64,000 nt of DNA, taken from positions 1,178,001 to 1,242,000 of the forward strand of contig OZ037888.1 of the NCBI GenBank assembly GCA_964035575.1. Direction: 5' to 3'. Both the position numbers and the translations under genes were made by a program. The DNA comes from Rhynchopus sp. YZ270_cl-10. Its lineage: Eukaryota > Euglenozoa > Diplonemea > Diplonemida > Diplonemidae. The notes under the pieces are model-generated. The model ran no database searches. It had not been told where the DNA came from and worked only from the letters and a program-made list of their open reading frames with translations. Of this stretch, positions 42,701-52,116 are shown one piece after another (position 1 is the stretch's first letter; the number at the start of each line of letters is the position of its first letter).

Positions 42701-44656
42701 ACTGCACTGACCAAGGCTGGGAGCGAATGCGTCGTGCGTCTCTTCGACCATTGGGTGGAGGAGAACGGCCCCGGCCACATGGTGTTCGAATGTGGCAACG
42801 CAACACTCTGGGACAGAACGTACCAAGACCACGGCATGCTCCCCCCCGAAGAGCTCGACCTCCTTGTACAAGGACTCAGCAGAGGACTCCAAGAGCTTCA
42901 CGCAGTAGGCTTCATACACACCGATCTCAAGCCCCGCAACGTCCTGCAATGTGGCAAATGCTGGAAACTCATTGACCTCGATTCCGGATGTAAAATCGGC
43001 GAGCCAATGCAATTACAGCTTACCCCTTCGTACTGTCCTCCAGAAATGGCAAAAAAACGGAAGTCCGGAGACGAGCTCATCGCGATAGAGGGGTTTGATA
43101 TGTGGTCCTATGGGGTGATCCTTCTGGAGTGCATCAGTGGACAGCGTTGGTTTAATGAATGCGAGACCTGCGAGGCGAACCTCGAATGGCTGGCAGGGAA
43201 GGAGGCTGCCATAGAACGGACCATTCAACGCAGGCTGATGCTGCTACGGAACACACAGGAGGTATATATTGAGATTGTCCGGAGGACGGTGATGGTGGAT
43301 GCGCGGGAGCGTGCGTCCGCTACTGCGTGCATGCAGGCGCTGGAGGAGTCGGGCTGTTTGCGAACTACCGACAGCTCGCCTTCAGAACTGCGTGGCTTTC
43401 CTTTGACTGTTCCGGAAGATGTAAAGCCTGTTGTCTTGAGTGAACATGAGTTCAGCGGCGACGCGACAGTCTTCAACACCACAGCCACAGCATGCTCTGC
43501 GATCTCCGCCGCAGCGAACGACCGTGCAGAGCTGCTTATCTTTGCAGATTTCGACACCTACCTCAAAACTGCCACCCTCAGGGCATACTCCCTGCGGATG
43601 CAGTACCACGGACGCCTCCCGACCAACAACTACGACGATTCAGAACTCAACTGGAACTGCGCTGCACGCGAGGCGCAACCCAAAGCAGGCAACACCAAGG
43701 ACGAAGAAAAGGATAAGGCACCTAGCCCCAAGGGGTACGCAAATCGTGCGAAGCTGCTGGAAGACAGAGATAAGGATGTGCCGAATGAGCGGAACGACGT
43801 GGATGAAGGGAAGGACGACGACGAAGATGCGCGCGCGTCGGAGCCGGTGTGGATGCGGAAGAGCCCTGCGGATCTGCTCAAGCAGTACTCATGGCGCGAG
43901 CTGCAGAAGAAGATGGACGCACGCTGCAAATCCTCCGCAGCACGACACCGAAAGGCGGCAGACGTGGAGAGTCTCTCCCGCGGCATTTCACCGTTCTTTA
44001 CAGAATGGAAGCGGAGCGGTGCTGTTTACCAACCGGTCCCTGCGTTCTACTCAAAAGGGGCAGAGCACATCACACGCCTCCCTAAGGTCAGTCGCACCCG
44101 AAAGAAAAAGCGCGACACGACCATCGCAAAGAAGGAGCCTGGGAGGGATCTCGACTTCATCCGATCCTTTCCGAAGACGCTGAATGCAGACCCAGTAGCC
44201 TCGGACCCACAGCCCGCGAGGGAGCGGTGCTACTGCGGGAAGTCCGCTGTGGGGCAGCACGTGAAGGATGTGTTGAGTTCGATGCACATGAAGATAGTGC
44301 GTCGTGGGGGTGGTGTCGTGGACACAGCGCTGTGGGCACAGCCCCCGAGGAAGACCTTGGGGTTGATCAATGGGTCCAATCCACGTTGGTTGTCTGATAT
44401 GGATGCGCTGTTAGGCATTGCGGCGCCAGCGCAGTGTCCCGCAGGGCATCTCGTAAAGGAGCATCAAGTGCAGGTAAAGGAGGTGGCATGCACCTCATGT
44501 CGTGTTCGTTTCCCCTGTTGTACAAAGATGTTCGACTGCAGCGTCTGTGCGACAATTGTCTGCACTAAATGTCTTGAGAAGTCGCGAAAAAAGGACACAA
44601 AAGAAGCGAAGCAAGGCGTAACCAAAGCCGTTGGTAGTCTTACGAATACCAAATAG
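39783..44656 (+). CDS. EF-hand / WD40 / protein kinase / zinc-binding fusion protein
   Basis: Three exons (39783-41951, 42053-42208, 42296-44656; both junctions phase 0) encode 1561 residues. Residues 90-125 contain an EF-hand-like loop (DTDGDQLVDWVDF). WD40 repeats run from about 150 to 830, interrupted by an acidic, asparagine-rich insert near 270-380; clear units are SASLDKSVRVWD and LATSSSDSTVIIWD. The kinase domain spans about 867-1100, with VALK (K895), FIHTDLKPRN (HTD instead of HRD, D985), LIDLDSG (DLD instead of DFG, about 1002-1004) and a poor glycine loop. The tail has charged low-complexity sequence, then cysteine pairs in a CPAGH...CTSC...CC...CSVC...CTKC pattern (final 75 residues) that could bind zinc. 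The exon phases support one gene. EF-hand/WD40 proteins occur in cilia, which would suit a flagellar signalling scaffold; that role is inferred. Confidence 0.8.
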
Positions 44657-44866
44657 CTTTCCCACACATCTTACCTTTTCTTCGAAACCAAAAATAACCA
44701 AAAATAGAATTTCAATTTTTTTTTTTGAATTTTTTCTCTCAATTCCACCAAAACCCAGGATTACCCTCACACACCCCAACGCGCAAAAATGCGGATGAGG
44801 GTTCCTAGGTTGGTGTGCAGTCAGAGTGACTGAAAAAAAAAAAAGTGAATCAGCAGCTGTATCAAA

Positions 44867-47243
44867 ATGCAGGTAGGGAATGACGTAGAGCGTCTGCGTC
44901 TTGCGGTGAAGGAATGGGTCAGCGACCGGCCTCCTCCCCATGTCATGGACATCTTAAGTGCCGGGAAGGACGAGAGCTCTGACGAGGCCGAAGGGGAAAC
45001 CGAGCTGCCGGACCCACGCATGCAGCAGAAGGCGTCTCAGGTGCTGCAGAAGATCCGCGACCAGGGGCTCAAGGACTATGATAAGCGCAGGCAAGAGTAT
45101 TCTCTGACACGCCAGCCGACCCCACCCCCACCGAACCTCAAGCTCCGTGCGCCTGCACGCAAGCACCATCTCAGCCCTGCAGATCCCACCTCCCCTGCAA
45201 GCGCAAACCCTATCCAGGAGGCACCCTTTGACGAAAGCCCTGTCGCAGAGACGCAGGTGGAGCCTCCCAACGAAGTCGTGCAGCCGGTGGCAAGCGGTGC
45301 GAAGAAGCCAAAGGTGCAGCAGCAGCCGGCCTTCAACTTGATGCAGCCCAGCTCGGACCGGCATTCCGCAGCAGTGCCGAAACAGATGCTGCGGCGGGAG
45401 CTCTTCACGACGGAGGCGAAGATAGTGCATTTCAAGTGTGGTGGTGGCGTGGAGACTGCACAGAGGCATCAGGCGCCAGGGACATCGACGCCACCCCCTG
45501 CACAGGAGCTGACCGTCACCGCAAAGCAGCAGCCGCAGTACAACGGGACGTACACCCCCACCGACGAGCCGTACGTCTGGCACTGTGGTGCCTGCCGCCT
45601 CTATCGTGTCAAATCCCGCTGGCGCATCGAGAGCAGCCTCTACACGTGGCTCGAGGCTGCGCACAAACACGAAGGCCGCAACCCAACGCAATGCCTCAAA
45701 TGGGACCGCTGGTGCCCAGACGCCCAGGACTGGCAGTACGAACCCTGCGTGTCTGCGGTGCACCCGAACAACGACCGCTCTGTGATCGTTCTCTCCGGGA
45801 CCGCGACGGAGTACGACGGGGAGTACACACTGATTCAGCTGGGGAGTGGGCTGCCTGCTGTTCCTGGGGCGACGACGCTTGGTGCTGTGCTTGATGGGCG
45901 TGGGGGCGGAGGAGGAGACGTACAGAACTGCGTGTGGTCGGACGGCTCGCGCATCATCCGCTCTGTGGACGGCTACTGGCGTGTGTACGACGTGGGGTAC
46001 TCTTATCTCGAGACGAGCCGACCCAGCGCGAAGGGGGTGTTGCCTGGGCGGCGAGCAGAGTGGGACCATTGGGACGGTGTGCAGATTAGATGGGCCAAGT
46101 CGCAGGTGACGGTTGACCAGCATCGTAGTGCCTTCGGTGTGCTCCCGCACCCAGCGATTGAGACCAAGGAGGTGCTCACACCACGCACCCCAGCCACCCC
46201 CGCCTTCATCACAAACCCAACCGGGAAAAACCCAGACAACGAAACAAAGTCGCTCTTCGACCAGCTGCCGCCCATCCAGATCCCCTCGCTCACAGTGCTT
46301 GATGTGCTGTCGGGTGCGGCGATATCGAAGACAGCAGTCCCGCCCCCTGCAAATGGTATGTTCATTTCGCTCAACAACGTATTCAAAAAAACCCCACACA
46401 GGTTCAGACGAGCCCGAAGACCGTTACGAAGAAGCACGCGAAATGGAAACCCTTACCTTTGGCTTCCACAGCCATATGAAGCTGAACGATGCGCAGCGTG
46501 TGCTTGGTTTGACGTATCGCTTTTCTGCCAATGAGTCGAAGCTTGCACCGGTGCCGAACGACCATGCGTCCTTTGCGCATGCGTACGGACGTGAAAAGTC
46601 GACATTCAACAAACGCTGCATGCGGGAGATCAAGCGCATGGCTGCACAGCGCAAGACACTTTACCCGAAGAAACGGCGCATCTTGAACGACATTTTGCGT
46701 GTACAGACACAGAACTCTCGCTGGCGCAATGCAAGCTACACCCTTCAGAAGCGGATGTTCGCCGACGTTGAGCGTGAGTTCAAGGCAACACGACAGTCCC
46801 TCTTGCAGACGTGGATGAGCAAACTCAAGAGCGCCCTTCCCCCTGTCCAGGCACCTGGGTGTGCTGCAGTGCTGAACTACCTGGACGAGCTTTTCAATGC
46901 ACCGGACCTTGTACTGAACAAGGCGGCCTTTGTGCATCTCTGCAACGTGGTGCTGTCTGCACGCCACTTCCTCCTGGACGACGTGATCCGCCTCCTCTGG
47001 CCCGTCAAGCGCGTCTTCCAAGTCACCGACGAACAGTTCTGCGAGCTCGTACGCGTGCGCACAAAGCTTCTCTTCGACTCGCAGCTCATCCTCCCCTCCA
47101 TCCACACCAACGAAGGAAAAGGCGACGACGCGTCCGCCCCAACTATCTCCGTGTCCGCACTCTCGCGCCTGCACGCTACAGCGCTGGCACACTCTCGCTC
47201 CCCAAGGTCCTCTCTTGCACCGTCCCCTGTACAGGGGGCGTGA
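44867..47243 (+). CDS. 776-residue protein with two W/Y-rich repeats, function unknown
   Basis: Two exons (44867-46355 and 46402-47243, phase 1, GTATG donor). The N-terminal third is proline-rich and charged. Two similar modules of about 90 residues follow near 220-315 and 320-410. Each has NG/DGxY at the start, a tryptophan-containing middle, a (S/D)xWR(I/V) strand and a YTWLEA/YSYLET end, and could be beta-rich binding units. The C-terminal 270 residues are helical and basic (MREIKRMAAQRKTLYPKKRR), without a known domain. There is no signal peptide or membrane segment. The start is the first ATG after a poly-A stretch. I do not recognise the family. Confidence 0.75.
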
Positions 47244-47920
47244 CGATTTCCCCCCCGAAGCCTGCATTTCCATGTTGGCGTTGTTTTTTGCAAAGAAAAA
47301 ATGAAGCAATTTTTCTTTTCCCTTCTTTCCCTCACCCTCAGCATCATAGCCTCTTCTTGCAATGTGATTCCCACGCTGTTGGGATGCCACGCTACATCAT
47401 ATTGGCCTGCAGGTCTCGCTGCCGCAAGCCTGGGAGGAAGATGTCCGAGTCCAACTCTGCCTTGTGTCCACGTCGTGGTGTCGCTGCAGGACCACTCCCA
47501 GGCCGTCATTTCGCGATGCGAACTGACTCCCTCCTTGCGCATCCTTGTTAGCACCCCTCCTTTTCCACCCCCATGCAACGTCCATTGTGTTCTTTCCCCC
47601 CCACCCTATACCCTATACTTGGAACGCCCCGAAGATTTTCTGGGGCGTTCTAGTAGGGTGTTTCTCGCAAAGAGTGAGGATGCATTCGGCACTGACCTTG
47701 TTACGTTTATGGTAAGCTTAAGCTCCCACAAAGCACTTCCATCCCCTCCCGACCCACTCCGTTTCTCTTCGGAGTCAAGACGACGATTCTACTTCGTGTG
47801 GAAGCAGTACGTAAGCTGCTGTCAGCGTTGTATAGGGGAGAGGAGGGCGTGACGTATCGGTGTCCGTGCGCCTGACTGTGAGAACCTCTAAAAAGGCACC
47901 GCAACAACACAGAACACACG
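47244..47920. other. Spacer before the second ankyrin gene
   Basis: Contains a direct repeat (47571-47632) that recurs downstream of the ankyrin gene, and a hairpin GGAACGCCCCGAAGA/TTTTCTGGGGCGTTC. Its long open frames are judged accidental (see rejected items). Confidence 0.5.
47571..47632 (+). repeat. Direct repeat left of the ankyrin gene
   Basis: Two blocks, CCATGCAACGTCCATT and TATACTTGGAACGCCCCG, lie about 30 bases apart. The same two blocks recur at 48757 and 48911. Confidence 0.65.
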
Positions 47921-48712
47921 ATGTCAAAGCGACACGCAGACAGCACGCAGTCCCCAAAGAGAAGAAAGCTTTCTGCAGACGAGGTCTTGCTGACGGAGGC
48001 TGCCAGGAACGGCGACACGACTGCCGTGCAGGCGATCCTTGAGAAGCTCCCCCGTGACAGCAACGCAGTCGCCTTCGATGCTGCGCATGAGGCATGCAGA
48101 GGGAACCATGATGACTGCCTTGCACTGCTTCTGCCGTATGAGAAGTCGCAGATGGGCTTCGGGATCTTGTTGAGTGAGTGCGTACACACAGACCACGGTG
48201 CGTGCACGGAGGTCCTCTTGCAGCATTGGAAGTCCGTCTGCAGCAACGGGGCGCTTGTCTCGTTATGTGGGCCCCGGTGTTGGTCCAGGGACGGAGGAGC
48301 TCCGACAGCGAATGTCTGTCCGGCCATGTGGGCAGACCCTGCAGTGTGTCGGGTCTTCATTGATGCAGGGGCAGACATCGAGACAAAGACGAGGAAGGGA
48401 AGGTGTTCGCCTCTGCACTTGGCTTCCCGTTCAGGATCACTCGAAGTTGTTAAGGTGTTGGTCAGAGCAGGGGCGGGTGTGTGTGTCACAGACCACCATG
48501 AAAACACGTGTCTTATCCTTGCGGCGTATTTTGGGCGTACCGAGACTGTGCGCTATCTTGTGGGCTTGCCAGAGGTGGATGTGAAAAACAGTGACAGCCG
48601 CCGAGGCAGAGGCTACGAGACTGCGATGTATTGTGCGGTGAACAAATGCCGTGGTGCTGTGGAGCAGGTGCTGGTTGATGCAGGTGCAGACATCCCTGGG
48701 GTGGTTTGGTAG
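47921..48712 (+). CDS. Small ankyrin-repeat protein
   Basis: A single-exon gene of 263 residues. The N-terminus is basic (SKRHADSTQSPKRRKL), like a nuclear localisation signal. Ankyrin repeats follow: an N-terminal one at about 25-60 (LLTEAARNGDTTAVQAILEKL), a degenerate middle, and clear units at about 165-255 (CSPLHLASRSGSLEVVKVLVRAG, then NTCLILAAYFGRTETVRYLVG). There is no other domain, so a protein-binding adaptor is likely. The gene sits between two copies of a direct repeat, which suggests it was duplicated or moved with its flanks. Confidence 0.8.
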   Translation: MSKRHADSTQSPKRRKLSADEVLLTEAARNGDTTAVQAILEKLPRDSNAVAFDAAHEACRGNHDDCLALLLPYEKSQMGFGILLSECVHTDHGACTEVLLQHWKSVCSNGALVSLCGPRCWSRDGGAPTANVCPAMWADPAVCRVFIDAGADIETKTRKGRCSPLHLASRSGSLEVVKVLVRAGAGVCVTDHHENTCLILAAYFGRTETVRYLVGLPEVDVKNSDSRRGRGYETAMYCAVNKCRGAVEQVLVDAGADIPGVVW

Positions 48713-49282
48713 CTCGAACGGATTAGCATTATCTCAGAATGCCCCCTCCGCACCTCCCATGCAACGTCCGTTTTGTTATGTTTTTTTTGAATAATTGATG
48801 ACGTGGCAGCGAGGTGTGGACACCTCGCTTTTCGTGTGAACTCTACGCGTTTTTAACCTATAGTATACCCCCCAAAGCCATACAGTCCAACTTTTCCTAT
48901 ACCCCCTATCATACTTGGAACGCCCCGCGGAAATTCTAACCAACTGCTTCCGGGGCTCCTTTCCCCAAAATTCCCACCTCCCATCCCAATTCATTCCATT
49001 TTTTGTATGATTACATGCAATGCTAAAAGGAAATTGAACACCGTACCCGTACTCCCTTCCTTTTTCTATTTTCTGTTCTGGGGCGGGTTGGAGTAGAGCC
49101 ACATTTCACCGACAGGTCGAGGTGTGTGCGTTTCACCACAACCTCTCCTTTGTTGTCGTTATTGTTTTATTGTTTGGGGGGAAAACATAAAAAGGAAAAG
49201 TAGGGGCGCGGTTTCCATTTTACTCTTGTAGAAGGTACACAGTCACACAACAGAAACAGGAGGCGAAAGAGAGGGAAACACA
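48713..49282. other. Spacer after the ankyrin gene
   Basis: Holds the right-hand copies of the direct repeat and a perfect 10-base-arm hairpin (AGCGAGGTGT, GG, ACACCTCGCT) near 48808-48830. It ends in TTTCCATTTTACTCTTGTAG (AG at 49230-49231) 52 bases before the next start. Confidence 0.55.
48757..48927 (+). repeat. Direct repeat right of the ankyrin gene
   Basis: CCATGCAACGTCCGTT at 48758 and ATACTTGGAACGCCCCG at 48911, the same order as on the left. About 140 bases lie between the blocks, including the 48808 hairpin. Confidence 0.6.
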
Positions 49283-50755
49283 ATGCAGTCACTGCTGCGA
49301 AGTGCAGCGGATGTGAGCAGGCGTGCCATGGCAGCGGTGCCGGCACTTGCGTCGCAGAGAAGAGAGAAGGGGTACATGGCGATGGCGAACGAGAAGATTG
49401 GTCTTGGTTACCAGAACAACACATGGGTATGCCACAGCACACATTTGCGTTGTTCTGGGACACTGTCCACGTGCCCAACAACCAAACGGTTTTGTTCTGC
49501 GCATTGCACTTCAATTACTCACATAACCACTACCCACAGTTCAACCACGGTGCCGCCACCGACAGAAGACGTTTCCGCCACGTACGCGGCGCTGTCTCTG
49601 CAAGACGTTCCCGTGCAGACAAGAAGTACAGCATAGGATGGGGCCCCTTGAAGCATCATCAGTTCACAGACGTGACCGACATGCGGCGTGAAATAGAGCT
49701 TGGAGTGGCAAACCCGCACCAGCGCATGCCCAGCGTGCTTCACGCAAACTCACCCGACATAGGTATACCCGCCACAGCTTTTTTTTTTTTGCACCCCCCC
49801 GGGTCAGCCTCTGTCGGAGGGGGTTGATGCTGCGCTGGGTTCTCTCGTGGGGGGGCACTGCGCTCACGGTGGTACACCGCAACTGCACACTTCGTGTCAG
49901 CTCTCTCTGACGGGGCTGACGAAGACTCCTTGTGTCCGGTCTCGGGGTCGACGTCGTACCACAAAAGCCTCCCTTCGCCTCTGTCTCTGCGGGAGCTCGC
50001 CTTCTTCTGGTTCCGGCGAACCACCCTGGCTGTGAAGTGCTGGCCGGCGAGCTTTTGCCCTTCTTGGCAACAAGGGTACCCACGATCGTGTACTGCACGA
50101 CCACACCCTGCTCAAGGACAGTTATCAGATTTGGGGTCTCAAATGTGTGTGCCTCCTTGTCACCATTCCTCGCGAACCTCGGAACTCACTGTTGTCATCC
50201 TCTCGGCGGTGAAACGCATTCACCCTTGCAACGAATGGAGGAAACGGCGCCTCACTCGTCGCATACCTATCGTGCCTCTTCTGCTGGGGGTAGTGGGTGC
50301 GCTATGTGAGTACGTTGTGTGGCGCTGTGCATTGTCAGAATCCTTGAGGACAACTAAAGACGCAACCCGCCAAGTCGCCTCCACATATTTCCCTGCATCC
50401 AAGGAGTCTGTACTAACATCATTTTTGTTCGTTGTGTCGCAGAAGCGATGCTGACGCAGTGTTCAGGGTGCAAAGATATGCTCTGGGATCATTTGAATGG
50501 TTGACTTTCAAAAAACCGCACAAAATATCTGTCAAACAACTCATTCCATCTCCCCCCTTCTCCACAGTCGGCGACAGCTTCGACTTCAAGACAACCCTCA
50601 ACGAGGCGTCTCCATTCTCCGCCAGACAGAAAGGAGCGGTATACAGCGCAGACGAGTACGCACACCACTGGAACCAGGAAGAGCACAAACGATTGCGTGG
50701 AACCGACTGGCACAAGAAGTACTACAATGGCTCGTTCAAGTTGCACTCACTCTGA
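49283..50755 (+). CDS. Small, probably mitochondrial protein (184 residues)
   Basis: Three exons (49283-49426, 49540-49762, 50568-50755; phases 0 and 1) give 184 residues. The N-terminus (MQSLLRSAADVSRRAMAAVPALASQRR) is rich in arginine, serine and alanine with no acidic residue before the aspartate at position 10, as expected for a mitochondrial presequence. The rest is basic and aromatic (KKYSIGWGPLKHHQFTDVTDM, DEYAHHWNQEEHKRLRGTDWH) with no membrane segment. It could be a lineage-specific subunit of a mitochondrial complex. The second intron, about 805 bases, is by far the longest here and GC-rich. The family is not recognised. Confidence 0.6.
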
Positions 50756-51008
50756 GTCATTTGGGTACTTTTTTTTTTGGGGGATTTTTTTTGGGTTTGA
50801 GGGGGATGGGTGGGGGACACTTCTGTTGTTCCTGTATATGGTTTCACTTTATCAGGACAAACTGAACTGAACACATAAACCTCTTCGCCCCTTTCCTATT
50901 TTACTTTTGCACGCAAAAATCACCCCCTTTTTTCAACAGGAACAACACATCTCTTCTTGAGGAATAATTTCTGACACAATTTTCTAAACACAATACGGAT
51001 TGTCTTCT

Positions 51009-51875
51009 ATGCAACACACCCCTCCGCCACCTGCCCCGATAGGGTTGCACCTCCTGCACGCTTATTGGAGTGGGTACAGCGCTGCTACCACTAACCACAC
51101 TGCCGCCTCCACCACCACCACCACCCCCCTCCCACTCCCCCCAACCACGCAGCCACGGAAGCGGCGGAAGGTTCAGGCAAATGCCATCCAGCACTCTACC
51201 CCCTCTGCCACTTCCCTACCCACCCCCGCACCCTTGCGTTCGGACAGCATAACGCAACCTATGGAGGACCCACGACACCGCGCTAGCCCTGAAGAGCGAA
51301 TCATGGGGCGCTATGAAGTGAGCGAGGTTGAGTGGGAGGATGCGGAGGGGGGTGGGGCCATCTATACACGCGATGTGGTGGGTGGGGCAGAGGAAGAGGG
51401 AGAGGTGGGAGTGGATGGAGAAGTGGAGACTGCGGCAGAAGCGCCTGCAGAAGCGGCGGCGGGGGAGACCCCACAGGATTCACTAAACGACGCGTGGGTT
51501 GCGATGTTCGTTGAGTCGGAGCGCAAAAGGACTGAGAAGAAACGACGTAGACAAGAAGACGCACGCATCGCCGCAATGAAGCCTGTTGAGCGCGAGGATG
51601 AGAAGCAACACACCCGCATGGTCGCGCTCTACGGAGAAGAAGCTGCGCTAGAGTTGCAACAACTCGAGACCCGCCTCCACGCAACCTACGAGGCAAGGGT
51701 GAAGGCAAAGACACCACACTGGCCAAGCACCCCGCTCAACTTTGTAGACTACAACCTAGTCTCGAACCTCGTCGATGTCGGGCCTATCATGGTGCAGACC
51801 CGTACACTCTGCGACTCAGAACAGAAGCTTGTCTCTGAAGGTGCTGTCCCAGAGCATGCTTTCAAAGCAAGGTAA
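51009..51875 (+). CDS. Gemin8-like SMN-complex protein
   Basis: Gemin8 links Gemin6/7 to SMN in the complex that assembles Sm rings on spliceosomal snRNAs. This single-exon frame of 288 residues has the three conserved parts in order. Near residue 15 is an aromatic HAYWSGY motif. An acidic central stretch leads into WVAMFVESERKRTEKKRRRQEDAR (about 160-183). The C-terminal block begins MVALYGEEAALELQQLE and ends KTPHWPSTPLNF (about 202-247), comparable to the LYG...WPxxPLxF end of animal Gemin8. About 40 further residues follow. The first ATG is used; earlier open codons begin with TTG. The stop overlaps AG/GTAAAG, so a further exon is possible. The match is from memory of the family pattern, so I keep moderate confidence. 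Confidence 0.7.
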   Translation: MQHTPPPPAPIGLHLLHAYWSGYSAATTNHTAASTTTTTPLPLPPTTQPRKRRKVQANAIQHSTPSATSLPTPAPLRSDSITQPMEDPRHRASPEERIMGRYEVSEVEWEDAEGGGAIYTRDVVGGAEEEGEVGVDGEVETAAEAPAEAAAGETPQDSLNDAWVAMFVESERKRTEKKRRRQEDARIAAMKPVEREDEKQHTRMVALYGEEAALELQQLETRLHATYEARVKAKTPHWPSTPLNFVDYNLVSNLVDVGPIMVQTRTLCDSEQKLVSEGAVPEHAFKAR

Positions 51876-52116
51876 AGAGAGGGTGGGTCGTGTTGGATTG
51901 ATGCGACCAAGGGGTGGGGGAAGGGGGAAGAGGGAAGGGGGGGAAGTTTCCCGTGAAGAAGAAGAAATGTTAACAAAGGGAAATCTTGTCGTCATTTTCA
52001 AGGAGTTTGTTATTGTTCCCCCACCCCCTGCTCAGCCCCAATGATGTATCGTCCCCCCATCCAGATTCTTTGTGGACCACTTTTGTTTCTCTATTTGTGA
52101 GAGAACACACCAACAC

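Noticed and set aside
44954-46399. A 481-codon minus-strand open frame
   Set aside because: It is the complement of the 776-residue gene and has no protein features of its own.
47664-47700. A coding-like phrase (VFLAKSEDAFGTDLVTF) between the two direct repeats
   Set aside because: It may be a relic of a gene but is too short to support.
47301-47852. A 183-codon frame with a hydrophobic N-terminus
   Set aside because: The apparent signal peptide comes from T-rich DNA. The remainder is low in complexity and includes one copy of the direct repeat. A real secreted protein is not excluded but is not supported.
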